Origin: Pteria penguin
Lineage: Eukaryota > Mollusca > Bivalvia > Pterioida > Pteriidae
Assembly (NCBI GenBank): GCA_035048485.1
Contig: CM068587.1
Coordinates: forward strand, 43,151,842-43,215,841
DNA length: 64,000 nt
Reading direction: 5' to 3'
The notes under the pieces were generated by a model. The model searched no databases. It had not been told where the DNA came from and saw only the letters and a list, made by a program, of their open reading frames with translations. Positions 1 to 10,670 of the stretch are shown here, in pieces; within the stretch, counting starts at the first letter, position 1; the number at the start of each line of letters is the position of its first letter. Both the position numbers and the translations under genes were made by a program.

Positions 1-1094
1 AAATCATTAAATGAGCAACAAATTCCATGTAAAAGGAAAAAACAACATAAATGTAATGATCTGTATTTATTGTATTTACATTAGTATTAAATTATCATAT
101 GTAATTATGCATACGGATTAGTTATGGTAGAATGGAATTTTCAGAATTTGTGAGAGCACTGATTTGATTTTTCCTATTTTTTTTTTTTTTTATAAACCCA
201 CCCTTTATTATTTCTATCTGGAACTGGCGATCTAGATACGGCTGTAAAAATAGACCGACAATGGTTTGATTCGGCTGTGACATCACAGCTGTAGGGAGTT
301 ACGTTAATTACTTTGTATAACATTCCAGATGGTTTTAAGCACGATGAAGTGTACAGTAAGCCATTGTTTCATAAGATGTACCAGTTGAGTTTTTAACATT
401 GGGTGGATTTACGTTTCGGCAGGAGGCAGGAGGATTTACGTTTCAGTGGAAGAAATGAGGGGTCCGGTTGGAGGTCGGGAGATAGTCTGTTTCATTGGGA
501 GATTTCTCCCTCCCGACGGAAGGTTCACATGTATGTGAAGTGATCCTATAGTATAGGGAAGGGTGGTAAAATATATTAATAATAAGCATGGGGATGACAG
601 TATCAGACAGTTTATCTACAAACCTAATGATACATGTACATAATGATAGACACCGAGATTGAGGCATTGGGGTATATAGCAACAAACACATTCTTACCAA
701 CAATACTTCAACTTAAGTTCTGTCCTGTTATTTCTGTATTATAATGTATACTATAAAGTTCTACTCATACACTTTGTGGGATAAAAAATACAAAAATGAA
801 TAAGAAATTTCAGTAACTTACTATGAATGGTCTCCAAAGAATGCCACCTTCTCGTTTAATTGAAAATGAAGTATTTTTCTTGATTTTAATGTGTTATAAA
901 AAGAAATATTGAGGGGAAAATGTAAAGAAAGCATACACAGTTACCTTGAGTACATGCATTGCAAAATAGTCACTGATGTTTCTTCCAGAGTGACATCATG
1001 GAGAACAAACTTTAACATTATGGCACTGAAAAATTTCATCAGTGTCTATAGTAAACATTAGTCCAAAGAAACATACCTACATACTATCTGTACA
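1..1094. other. No gene recognised
   Basis: AT-rich sequence with only short open frames and no recognisable protein similarity, RNA gene or clear repeat boundary. Confidence 0.5.
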
Positions 1095-1372
1095 TTTAAT
1101 AATTAGTAAGATGTTATCATTCTAGGCTCAAAGATTTATGAGCAGATGATCAGGTAGCTATATCAATATGAATATACAGTGTATAACAATCAGAGCTCCA
1201 TCTGTTGAGGGTATGAACTGGTGGGAACCCCAGCCTTTACTGCTGTAGTAGCAGCACCTATGCAAAACGAATGACCTGCATAGTGGAACTGATTATATCC
1301 TAATCTTGTAAGGAAAATTCGGAGTTTAATAAAGAAAGTTCTACTCATATGATAACCTTCCCACATTAACAA
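1095..1372 (-). pseudogene. Tyrosine recombinase C-terminal fragment (Crypton/DIRS-type)
   Basis: The minus-strand translation contains HYAGHSFCIGAATTAVKAG and, one frame over at about 1130-1190, RWSSDCYTLYI. These match the HxxR box and the catalytic-tyrosine box of eukaryotic tyrosine recombinases carried by Crypton- and DIRS-like elements. Such enzymes cut and rejoin DNA through a covalent tyrosine link. Two defects are visible: the box normally read as HSFRIGAATT has Cys in place of the catalytic Arg, and a frameshift near 1200 separates the two boxes. It is therefore a dead remnant. It is distinct from the recombinase box at 4740-5050, so it probably comes from a different element. Confidence 0.7.
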
Positions 1373-2155
1373 TTAGTGCATAACATTCGTTAGAATTGTA
1401 CTTCTTCCTAGCTTGTAAATACTGTGAAATAATGTTAAAAGGACAAAGATCTTGATTCTGAAAATATCAATTCTCTACACCCTGTCCTCAATAGTTAGAA
1501 GATTCTCAATCTCTCTAAAGTTTTTAAAACAAAATTCTCCGCTCCTTCAAAATTGAAAAAAAAATGCCATTCTGCATGCAGAAGTCAACATAAGATCAAT
1601 AAATGCATTTCAAACATGCATTGATTAATAGAGCATAATTATATTTGTTTCAAAATATCAATAGTTATTTAGAGTCTGGTTAAATTGATAGTAACAACAG
1701 AATTTTGCGTCAGATAGTTGCTAAATAGTGGTAAAACTAAGACCAAGCTGTAAATCATTATTAATCAGTGGTTATGATATTTAATGTTGGAATAGATTTA
1801 TTTTGCTTTTACATAAATATCATTTACTTTGTTTGATAAAGGCCAAGTAGTCAAAAAATTTGTGAATAGAATATGTCGTATTTAAATCACAAGGGAGACT
1901 TTCTGTTATTTACATGCAGTGACACAAACATTACATGCATGTAGCTCCTCTCATGGTCTGACATTTATCATCTTATCATTTCCTATCAATTCTGCCTCTT
2001 TTATCAATATTCTTGTTGCTCCAAGCACTCGAATATAATTCATCTAAAAAAAATAAATTATAGACTAAACTGTATTGCTTTAATTTTTAAAGGTGATCGA
2101 AAACTTTAAGAAGGGTAACAAGATATGAAAACTATTTAAAAAATTAAACGAGTAT
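1373..2155. other. No gene recognised
   Basis: AT-rich DNA between the recombinase fragment and the first inverted-repeat element. It may contain decayed upstream parts of the recombinase element, but no motif could be read. Confidence 0.4.
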
Positions 2156-2157
2156 TA

Positions 2158-3886
2158 CTGTATTCACTCGTGTATAATACGCACTTTTTTTCATAAAATC
2201 TGAATTTGATTTTCCAGGTGTGTATTATACACAAGATCTAAAACAAGAACCTTTTTTCCAGACGTAAGAATTCATATTTCCGCAGCAATATTGCTGTAAA
2301 TGTCCGCAGACAATGATCAGAACATGACCATTGGACTTTTGGTACCCTTACTTGACCACTGAAATGGATTTAAGACACTTGATAAAGAGATTTTTATTGA
2401 ACTTTTACCTCCTTGTGTTGAACACTTTACAGTATGCACTGAAATGAAGATGTTTTTACAAATGAGACCAGCATATTTTAAAATAACAAGTGCCGCTGCA
2501 ATCCAATTATCTAATCATTGTTGAGCAAGGTGAAATGGCTTCACGGTCAAACAATCAGCAATTGTCGTACACCCCGCTGGGATAATTGGTTGTTCGCATT
2601 TCTTCTACCTTTACTGCTGTGTTAATCAATTTATTTTGTACAGACATTGACACTTCGAGATCATGCGTGTACCGTATATACTCGCAAATAAGTCGGTTTT
2701 TTGGGAGTAAAAAATCGTGGTCGAAAAGCACTACTGACTTATATGCGAGATACTGACGGAGAGAAAAAAATCCGACCTTGGACTGGAGCCAAACTTTCCC
2801 GTTTATTATCAGAAAGTGAAGACATTAGACATGATAGATAACGTAGGTGAAATTCCCGGTCCATACTACTTTAAAATACGATTCTATGACAATAAAATGG
2901 ATATTTTGTGACATACAGATTCTGTACTAAAAAGTCATAATATATCGCTTATTGGTTGTTGAAATATCCATCACAAAAGGTAGGTTTGTCGGTGTGGTAA
3001 AAGAGTCTTTGTCGGATATCATTCACTGATTCATAGTAGGTTTTCACTGCGTTAATGAATTAATTACTTAATAGGTAAATAAACAAGCAATGAAGCCACG
3101 ATCGTTTTCACGGCCAAAAAAACAGGCGTTGCCACGGCTACCAAATTATTCGAAAAGTAGTCAGTTAAGCTATGAAGTAACATCAGGTAGATCGTTTTAT
3201 CTTAGATAATTACATCTTTTATATATCACGTTTTAAATGCTCCTCTATTGAATATGCCAATTAAATTCCCGTAGTGTGATTGCGCACGATCATCAGAGCG
3301 GGAAAATTCTCCCAAACCATTGTATACATTTCTATGAATGAATGTTGGTTAACATGTACAGGCTTTGTTCACTCAAAAATTCCAACCGACTTATATGCGG
3401 GTCAACGGCAAATCCCAGAATTTGAGCTCCAAAACGTACCCCCCGACTTATACGCGGGTCGACTTATATGCGAGTATATACAGTAGAATTTGTAGAAAAT
3501 TGCAGCTTTGCTTCATTATTGGTATTTTATCAAGAATGCTAATTACAGTGGCTAATTGTTATAATGTTATTAACCATTCTTTAACAGTTTTCTTTCCATC
3601 AACACAATGTTTGGATCACAAATTGATATTATTACGGCAATTGGGTTTATCCCAGTCATTAAATGTCTTAAGGTTCAGGTGCGTAACCATTTGTGTTTTC
3701 CGTAAAGTAAAATCTATTCGTAAAACAGAGATTTTTTCTAGGTAAACTTAAGGTTCTTGATCACTTGCTTATGCCGCAATTTTACCTGTGTATTATACAC
3801 GAGATGTAGACTTTTTCTTCAATTATTTTCCTAAAGTTGGGAGGGCGTATTATACATGGATGCATACTACACATGAGTGAATACGG
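2158..3886. mobile_element. Outer TA-flanked inverted-repeat element (non-autonomous, Tc1/mariner-like)
   Basis: The left end reads CTGTATTCACTCGTGTATAA. The reverse complement of the right end reads CCGTATTCACTCATGTGTAG. Both ends are flanked by TA (2156-2157 and 3887-3888), as expected for Tc1/mariner-type target duplication. There is no transposase ORF. A second element (2672-3483) sits inside it, so without that insertion it would be about 0.9 kb. Superfamily is inferred from TA flanks only. Confidence 0.7.
2672..3483. mobile_element. Inner nested TA-flanked inverted-repeat element
   Basis: Starts CCGTATATACTCGCAAATAA and ends, read as reverse complement, CTGTATATACTCGCATATAA, about 24 bp of inverted repeat with few mismatches. 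TA flanks both ends (2670-2671, 3484-3485). It is nested inside the element at 2158-3886, and its terminal consensus (CYGTAT-TACTCG-TATAA) resembles the outer element, suggesting related families. The small ORFs inside resemble nothing known. Confidence 0.72.
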
Positions 3887-3903
3887 TACTTTTAACATGA
3901 AAT

Positions 3904-4462
3904 TTAATTCTACCAAAGTCCACTGAGTACTGAGGGATCACATGAGATGTCATGTGGCCATCGCTTGATTATAATTCTACCAAAGTCCACTGAATACCGA
4001 GGGATCACATGAGATGTGACGTGGCCATCGCTTGATTATAATTCTACCAAAGTCCACTGAATACTGAGGGATCACATGAGATGTGACGTGGCCATCGCTT
4101 GATTATAATTCTACCAAAGTCCACTGAATACTGAGGGATCACATGAGATGTGACGTGGCCATCGCTTGATTATAATTCTACCAAAGTCCACTGAATACCG
4201 AGGGATCACATGAGATGTGACGTGGCCATTGCTTGATTATAATTCTACCAAAGTCCACTGAATACTGAGGGATCACATGAGATGTGACGTGGCCATCGCT
4301 TGATTATAATTCTACCAAAGTCCACTGAATACTGAGGGATCACATGAGATGTGACGTGGCCATCGCTTGATTATAATTCTACTAAAGTCCACTGAATACT
4401 GAGGGATCACATGAGATGAGATGTGGCCATCACTTTATTATAATTCTACCAGTCTACTGAAT
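3904..4462. repeat. 67-bp tandem repeat array, about 8 copies
   Basis: The unit begins near TTATAATTCTACCAAAGTCC and includes GATGTGACGTGGCCATCGC. Inner copies are almost identical with a few C/T changes; the first and last copies are more diverged, as is usual for unequal crossing-over. It lies immediately right of the outer inverted-repeat element. No coding potential is evident. Confidence 0.93.
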
Positions 4463-4739
4463 ACACATGAAGGTTACAATCAAACTTCATGTACTTGCTA
4501 TTTAATATTTAAATTCTATCAAAATCCACAGTTAATACTTGGGGTTCCATGAGATTTTAGGGATGATATTTTAATTGTTTTAAAAGATAAATTTTAAAGA
4601 CAATGTAATTAATATCGTTTTAAAGAACACTGATTTTTCACAGTAAACAATCCTGAAATATGAAATTAATTCACTCTTCATTAACCTGAAAAATCAAGAT
4701 ACTATTTTAGAATTGTTCATGTTGTTGGATCTATTGCTT

Positions 4740-5050
4740 TACAGTTATAGTATTTAAAAGATGTCTGTTCATTAACCAATCAGCCTTTCTCATAATATCA
4801 GAAACTGGAACACCTCTGCTTTAGCACCACAAGTAAATGCAGATCTTTTTAAATGTGGTTTGAATATGGATGTGTCTATACCACATTTTTCCCTCATAGT
4901 TTTACTGACTGTGTCACGTGAAGCCTTTCAGTGAGATTTCATTGTCTTTATGAAAGACCTATCACCTGTTTTCAAGTCTCATGTCTTTTGTATAATACAA
5001 CTCATAGTGGTGCACATAACATAAATTCTGATCATGATTACATACATTGA
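4740..5050 (-). pseudogene. DIRS-like retrotransposon tyrosine recombinase, C-terminal remnant
   Basis: Minus-strand frames read in order a segment like FIKTMKSHWKAS, a segment like TMREKCGIDTSIFKPHLKRS, then GVPVSDIMRKADWLMNRH. This is the C-terminal layout of DIRS/Ngaro recombinases (HxxR region, then GVxxxDIxxxADW). The enzyme integrates the retrotranscribed circle. Frameshifts and stops show it is dead. Its position downstream, on minus, of RT (7560-7950) and RNase H (7024-7425) fits the RT-RH-YR order of DIRS elements, so all are read as one decayed element. Confidence 0.65.
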
Positions 5051-5099
5051 TACAAATATATCCTGTGTGATGACTAGGTCTAGACGTTTTCAGTAAACT

Positions 5100-5215
5100 A
5101 TCACTATTTGTCTTTTCTTCAAATCAGGTCCGTTATAATGACCTTTCCCAATGGAAATTTCATTGATTTTCCAAAAAATTTGTCTAAATTTTTCCCAAAC
5201 ATTGATCTTCTAGCA
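5100..5215 (+). repeat. Dispersed repeat, copy 1 (inverted partner at 41580-41690)
   Basis: CAGGTCCGTTATAATG through TTTTTCCCAAACATTGATCT is matched, as reverse complement with scattered differences, at 41580-41690. It falls inside the DIRS remnant region. Family unknown. Confidence 0.7.
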
Positions 5216-5802
5216 TTATGCAAATGGCACAAAAATTCCCAAATGAAAAAGTTTAGTTTGTTGTGCCTTTCGTCTTACGACTAGGTATAGGCACCTAAAT
5301 AGCCGACTATGACTAATTTGTAAACAATAAGGTTGAAGTGTTTAGAAATATATATATATTCTCATGATCAGATCTTTTAACCATAGTTCTTTTAAGGGCG
5401 CATGGCACATAATTTGTTTATTACTGGAGAAACATATTGTCGCATTATTTGGTAATATAGGTCTTGGTATATATACATCTCTAATAAATCTTTGTAGAAG
5501 TAGATGATTTTGTAGTCCTACAGTATGATAATTACTACTACTTTATCAAAATAAACTACATATTGCAGATTTTGCAATTTAAATGCATTATAACTAAGAC
5601 CAGTTTCAAGCAAAGATTGTTAGAAATTCAACACTTTTTCTATAGATGCTTCAAACAAATTAGTTTGTTTCTTATAAAATTGCTTTCTATCTTTTGTGTT
5701 GATAATCTCAAGGATTATGCGAGTGTTGTAATATTTTCATCTGAATTCCTTTTGTTCTGTAATGGTTTATGGACAAGCAAAAACACCATAACCACATCTT
5801 CT

Positions 5803-6063
5803 TCATCTTTTGGCATCATTAACATGTTTTTTTCTAACATGGAATGATGTATGATTAATTGCATATTTAGCGTAAAAGTTTCCCATTTTTCCATTTTGTA
5901 GGACACTTGACATGTTGATAGGATTAAAAACATGAACCATTGTATTGTTCCATTTCATAGTCAACTCATTTATTGCAATTCCGTTAGGGTCTGGGAGAAA
6001 TGCAAAACATTTTGTCTGTGGAAAGTTTTGGCTTGATGTAAACATGTCAACTGCATTTTGCAA
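5803..6063 (-). pseudogene. DIRS-like polyprotein segment downstream of RNase H
   Basis: An 86-aa frame contains AVDMFTSSQNFPQTKCFAF, then LPDPNGIAINELTMKW, then VFNPINMSSVLQ. DIRS-like and related retroelement polyproteins have a segment of the form DLFASRxNxQ, then DPxAxAxDAFxxxW, then AFPPFxLIxxVL just after RNase H, and the correspondence runs along the whole stretch. The reading stays open but the key bases are drifting. It sits between RNase H (7024-7425) and the recombinase (4740-5050), as expected. Confidence 0.65.
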
Positions 6064-6364
6064 ATTTAAAAGTTACTTAATACGGTTAAAATATTGTACC
6101 AGGGGACAGTTACTCCCCCTAGGTGCTTGATCCCACCTCAGTTTAATTGGGGTTTGCATTTGTCTGAATATGACACTATACATGATATTGTCCTTTCACA
6201 TGGACTAAGAGATGTGGTTAACCCTTTGAGACTTCTTTGTTGTTTACTTTCACTCTAGATCATCATTCCATTTGCATCATAAAGTATCAGCTTGAACATT
6301 TTGGCCACCAGGCATATGTCAGACACTGAAAGAAATAATCTTCTGTGTATATCAATCCCATTTT

Positions 6365-6790
6365 ACCCATATTAGGGTCCCACTTCATTAGAGGGTGCCA
6401 TATAGCAATCACGCTGTCCGTCTGTATGTCCATCTGTCCATCAGCAAAAACTTTTAACGTTGGCCATATATAATACACTGTCACAGGTAGAGCTTTCATC
6501 TTTGGCATGTATATTTCTCATGACAAGACCTTTCCGTTGGTACCAAAATATTTGATCATGTGGCCTTGATGGTGACCTTTAACCTACATTTGAAAAACTT
6601 TAACATTGGCCACAACTATTGAACTGTCAGAAGTAGGGCTTTCATGTTTGGCATCTGTGGTCCTATGACAAGACCTTTCTGCTGGTACCAAACTAAGATC
6701 AAGGTCATGGTGACTGGCATCCTGTGGGGCCCTTATGACTTTGTTAGTTTTCTGTTTGAGCTCAGGTTTTCTTCCATCCATGTTACTAGT
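6365..6790. repeat. Low-complexity dispersed repeat interrupting the DIRS remnant
   Basis: Contains 'CTGTCCGTCTGTATGTCCAT' and two imperfect copies of a module with ATGACAAGACCTTTC, TGGTACCAAA and AAAACTTTAAC-TTGGCCA, spaced about 130 bp. Very similar modules appear at about 26110-26210 and 56080-56250, so this is a dispersed family. No coding signal. Confidence 0.55.
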
Positions 6791-7023
6791 CCCCTAGTGG
6801 CGTAATTCACAAAGGGGACTTAAGGTTTGCATTCCATAAGTATCTCTGTCAGTCCAGTAAATAAGTTTTCTGCACTTTGAAAATTAATGTCAAGATTAAC
6901 CTATGCACTATGTATTCCCTTAAATGTATTTACAGTGTCAGCCTATTATAAATGTATGCATTGTAAAATTTGTTGATGACAGTAGGGACATTTATTGCTT
7001 CAGCAAAACTCTTAGAAGGCTTG

Positions 7024-7425
7024 TTATGTATGAAACAGAAAACTCTTAGAAGGTTTGTTTATGTATGAAACAGAAACCATATTGTCAGATTTGCATATAT
7101 ATAAATTATTTTCAGCAGAAAATGCAAGAAAAACAGTCTTCAATTTCAAAATGTTAAAGAATAATGTTTGTTCTTCATTTTTTTGAGAATCACTGCTTTC
7201 CAACCAGTTTTTTGAGTTGTCCGTGTTACTCCTCACTATAAATCTGTTACTATCTTGAATGTTATGAAAACACCACATTAACTCCTCTTTTATTTTTGAT
7301 GATAGTATCATTCTTGAATCAAAGTTGCCTTTGTTAACTTTTAATTTATACTCTTTCTTAACTTGGAACAATTTGTACTGTAACACTGCATAATACACCT
7401 GGTTCTGAAGCAACCATTTTTGCAA
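7024..7425 (-). pseudogene. DIRS-like retrotransposon RNase H domain
   Basis: The 133-aa open frame reads KGNFDSRMILSSKIKEEL, then RSNTDNSKNWLESS, then FFNILKLKTVFLAFS, then ICKSDNMVSVSYIN. This matches the RNase H domain of DIRS/Ngaro-type polyproteins: KGNF-xx-LS-xx-EL, catalytic TDAS-xx-GWGA, NILELKA and SDNTTAVAYIN. RNase H removes the RNA template during reverse transcription. Here TDAS reads TDNS and GWGA reads NWLE, so the active site is eroded. It is preceded on minus by the RT (7560-7950). Confidence 0.8.
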
Positions 7426-7559
7426 TTACTTTTGCAAAACCTCATATCTTTATTTCATTGCTTTATTCATGAAGATAAACAAATTTCCGCTACTTCCTTT
7501 GCTTTATCAGGTCACAACTTTTCAATCATTTTGACAAAGTCAGTAGTAAATCATAAAGA

Positions 7560-7950
7560 TAATATTTGTTGCACTGGTTCCAGCATTGACTTTGGAGGGT
7601 GTACTGTAAATCCCAAACTGGTCAAAAATTTTCTACATTCTTCCTAAGTGTCAGCAACTAATAAAATTTCAGCAGTGTAAAGTAATTTTAGAAACAATGT
7701 TGGTTTAAATAGAAGAACACAGGTTAATGCAATTTGTGAAAACCCTGGTGGAGCTTGTTTGTTCCTTGGGCAAACACTTGAATTCATAACAGTCATTGCC
7801 CCAAAGAAAACAGAGAAATTTACAAGAATATGTGTCCATATTTACAGAAAATATATATCTTTAAGATCAAAAGATGCAAACCGTCAGTCAGTTGTAATAA
7901 ATTGTACTGCTGTCTTCAAAGTATCCATTTTGAAATGATGATGCTCTATA
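7560..7950 (-). pseudogene. DIRS-like retrotransposon reverse transcriptase remnant
   Basis: Minus-strand frames give HHHFKMDTLKTAVQFI followed, after a stop, by FASFDLKDIYF, which match the RT start of DIRS elements (YHHFKMDTL, then SVDLKDAYYSVPI with the first catalytic Asp). About 200 bp on, other frames give STRVFTN, then LVADT, then EECRKFLTSLGFTVHPPKSM and LEPVQQILSL, matching the stretch after the YIDD box. Multiple frameshifts and stops show it is non-functional. It leads directly into the RNase H segment. Confidence 0.75.
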
Positions 7951-7999
7951 TTTTAGACAGTTCCTTCACATCAGAAATAACTTTGGAAGTTCCATATTA

Positions 8000-8640
8000 T
8001 TTAGAACGTATAGATGTATTAGATACATAGTCATACTGACATCTTTCAAACTTATGTTTCAAACTTTTTGGGCCGTATCAATTTCCTACATTTTAGTTTG
8101 CAGATCATTGCCGAGTAGATACTCCCTAATGGGATTATTATCATCACACTACTGTCTGTAGTTGTATTATAAATCACTCTTGAATGATAATTCATCAAAA
8201 GCGATTTGTGTTAATTGAAGAGAATGTTGTTGCAAAGTGGTATATTTTATCATATGACCTCTTGTTGATTTCATCCAATTCCTGTTATGACTTCTTTGAA
8301 TAATTTGTGGGTAATTTTGGTGCACTTGGCCAACAATGGGAAACTGATTCATTAGTGCATGGCATGCAAATTTTGGTACGTAAATCGCTTTGTATCCTGG
8401 GGTCTATGATACAAGTTTACTATGTGTTAGGCTTTTTGCTCATTGAGTTTTACATGAAAACCATTGTCAAGATATGGATCATCAGTGGTTGGCCCTGTTT
8501 TATTTTCATGTTCATAAAACTAATTTGGCAATTGTTAAATCTTATTATTGTTCTAACTCCTTTTCATACTGAGCTTTATCATCACAACTCTTAACTCAAT
8601 TCGATACTAAATACTTTATGTTGCCCATGGAACACACATC
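8000..8640 (-). other. Possible upstream (gag-like) part of the DIRS remnant
   Basis: Lies just upstream, on minus, of the RT. Short frames such as the 61-aa frame at 8167-8352 and a YEKELEQ-like stretch near 8560 could be eroded gag, but no diagnostic motif is present. The assignment rests on position. Confidence 0.3.
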
Positions 8641-8921
8641 TGTTTGTGTACTTCCAGTTTCCTGATCAGAGGCCATCTGAATTCCTCAATCTGCTTGACA
8701 AGAATTGCTTATATAACAGGAGATCTGCCCATCCCATCATACCCTTTCATTAACTTTGCTTCTTGTTGTAATGTGAGCTTATTTTGTTTTAATAATCAGA
8801 AGTTTGTGTTGGCATGTACGTCTCATTATTTATGTTTCCCATTGGAGAAGAAGCATTTTCAATAACTGCTAGAAACTTTAATAGTCTGCATATTATCACA
8901 ATTTTCAACCTAATGTATAAA

Positions 8922-9754
8922 TTTTTGGTCGGAATTGCATAGCAATTCCAGACCCTAGTCGTTACAATATGCTGTGGTGAACGCGTGGAATGCAGAAAAT
9001 ACCTCCTCGTGTATAAATAGTGTTGATATTTAGAAAAAGCGTGATTAGATTTACTTTCAGTACTTATAGTTCATATTGTACGAGTCAATACAAGATAAGT
9101 TTGATCAGATGAGAAAATAGATGTGCCGTTATTCCATCGATTTAGACGAGTTATATTCATGCGCTGGAGGACATGCAGTCTTTCCGAATACTCGACGGAA
9201 ATCCCGAAAAAGTACGATTGACATTATTGTGTAGCTGTGCCGTAATTTAAGAAGTACACTACTAGTCCGTACTAGTATCCGTTGTATTATAATTTATTTA
9301 ATAAAACTTGAGAATATCGCTTCTTTTTATAGCAGTGGAATTCAAAGTATTCTACAATCTTCGCGTCACAACGATAAACAAAGGTCTTGGTAGTTGTTGA
9401 TGTGTAATGCTACTAAAAATAGCCAGTTATTTATAGATCTTCATGTGTAGACGTGGTTTTCCCCAAATGTACATGTACAGCGGGAGACTGTCCAGAATGC
9501 TAATTTCACACTACTGTCAAGTGATAAGAGAGAATGAGATAACTATATAATACGAGACGGAGATGTACAGGGGTGTACAGGGCGGAGCCGTTTATATGAA
9601 AACGAGCACCTGTGCCCAGACCATGTTTTTGTCAATACTGATCCTAAACATTACACGCTTGGTATGTGATCTCTTGGTGGATCACGACTTTATTACCTTT
9701 GATGTACTTGACCATGCAATTCCGACCTTGAGGACTTTCAAGTCCTTTCATTTA
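8922..9754 (+). mobile_element. Dispersed 835-bp repeat element, copy 1
   Basis: Nearly the same sequence, in the same orientation, occurs at 38677-39511. It opens with a short palindrome (GGTCGGAATTGCATAGC, then AATTCCAGACC). GCAATTCCGACC near the right end is the inverted copy of the opening bases, followed by a second small palindrome (AAGGACTTTCAAGTCCTT as its core). Such paired terminal hairpins suggest a non-autonomous DNA element. A 68-codon ORF (9563-9769) recurs in the other copy at 39326-39529 but resembles no known protein. Confidence 0.8.
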
Positions 9755-9857
9755 AAAATACATCTATAATGGAGTAGTGTTAACTGAATCAATAATAGCG
9801 AATCACTGTAACGTGATGGCCTATGTCACATCTCATCTTGACATGTGTATTTATATA

Positions 9858-10028
9858 AGGGACAGGCTTGGTGTAGTTGTTAAGCGCTTGGCTTGAGGAG
9901 CTGACGACCTGGGTTCTATTCCTGGATTGCGCCACTAGGTTTAAGAGGTTGGTTACCTCCTGCTTCCGTGTGGTAATATAACTGAAAAATTACTGAAAGT
10001 GATGTAAAACACCAATCAACCAACTAAC
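9858..10028 (+). mobile_element. tRNA-derived SINE
   Basis: The head has a box A-like stretch (TTGGTGTAGTTGTTAAGCGC) and a box B-like stretch (GGGTTCTATTCCTGG) at tRNA-like spacing, consistent with an internal RNA polymerase III promoter. The body continues to a tail near CACCAATCAACCAACTAAC. It differs from the minus-strand SINEs at 44-63 kb, so it is a second SINE family. Confidence 0.75.
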
Positions 10029-10289
10029 TATTAGCATGATTATTTTTTTGCTGAATACAGATTTATTGAAATGTTTCAATATGAATATCAGTCAAATGTA
10101 ATATGGCAAAATTTTCATAATGTGAGTCCATATGAAATCATAAAACACACTGTTGTGAAGGAGAATTATAAAATGCCCAGAAATCATTGAACTTGACATT
10201 TTCTTGATAAATTGTAAGAAGAGCACAAAGTTAACTCAGGTTTATTTGATGTGAGATTTGTAGATTGTTAGGGAGACTATTTAGAACAG

Positions 10290-10670
10290 TAATGTAAACT
10301 TAGGTCATGGGTGTGCTGATGTTGAAATTCAATAAAATGTATCTATTTTGTGTAGATCTTGTCAAAGATACCCTTTTCAGGAGTTTGAGATGGATATTTT
10401 TATGCTTCCTTATAGGGTCATATTGTTTTACTCCTGTCCATCTGTCCCATTTGGGGTATATAGTTTTTCGAGATAACCCCTCCTACAGTTTTCATGCTGG
10501 AAATTGTTTCATTTGCTGGATGCTTGTACATTATCAAGGTTTTGATTTTTATCAGTATTTGCCATTTTGGGGGTAAGTGGAACTTGGACATTTTTGGAGT
10601 ATTGTACTTGTATAAGTGATGAACCTCTTTTTGGTATCTTTTTCTACAGTTCTCATGCTAGAAAGTTTTT
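10290..10670 (+). repeat. Dispersed repeat, left part, split by the modular element
   Basis: A module with CTACAGTTTTCATGCTGG, then TTTTGATTTTTATCAG and TTTGCCATTTTGG recurs in diverged form after the large element, at about 13251-13560. The modular element 10671-13250 therefore appears inserted in an older, internally repetitive sequence. Confidence 0.55.

Noticed and set aside
3904..4462. Regular repeats as a possible CRISPR array
   Set aside because: Repeats are directly adjacent with no unique spacers; ordinary tandem repeat in eukaryotic DNA. The same applies to 14345, 18831 and 47668.
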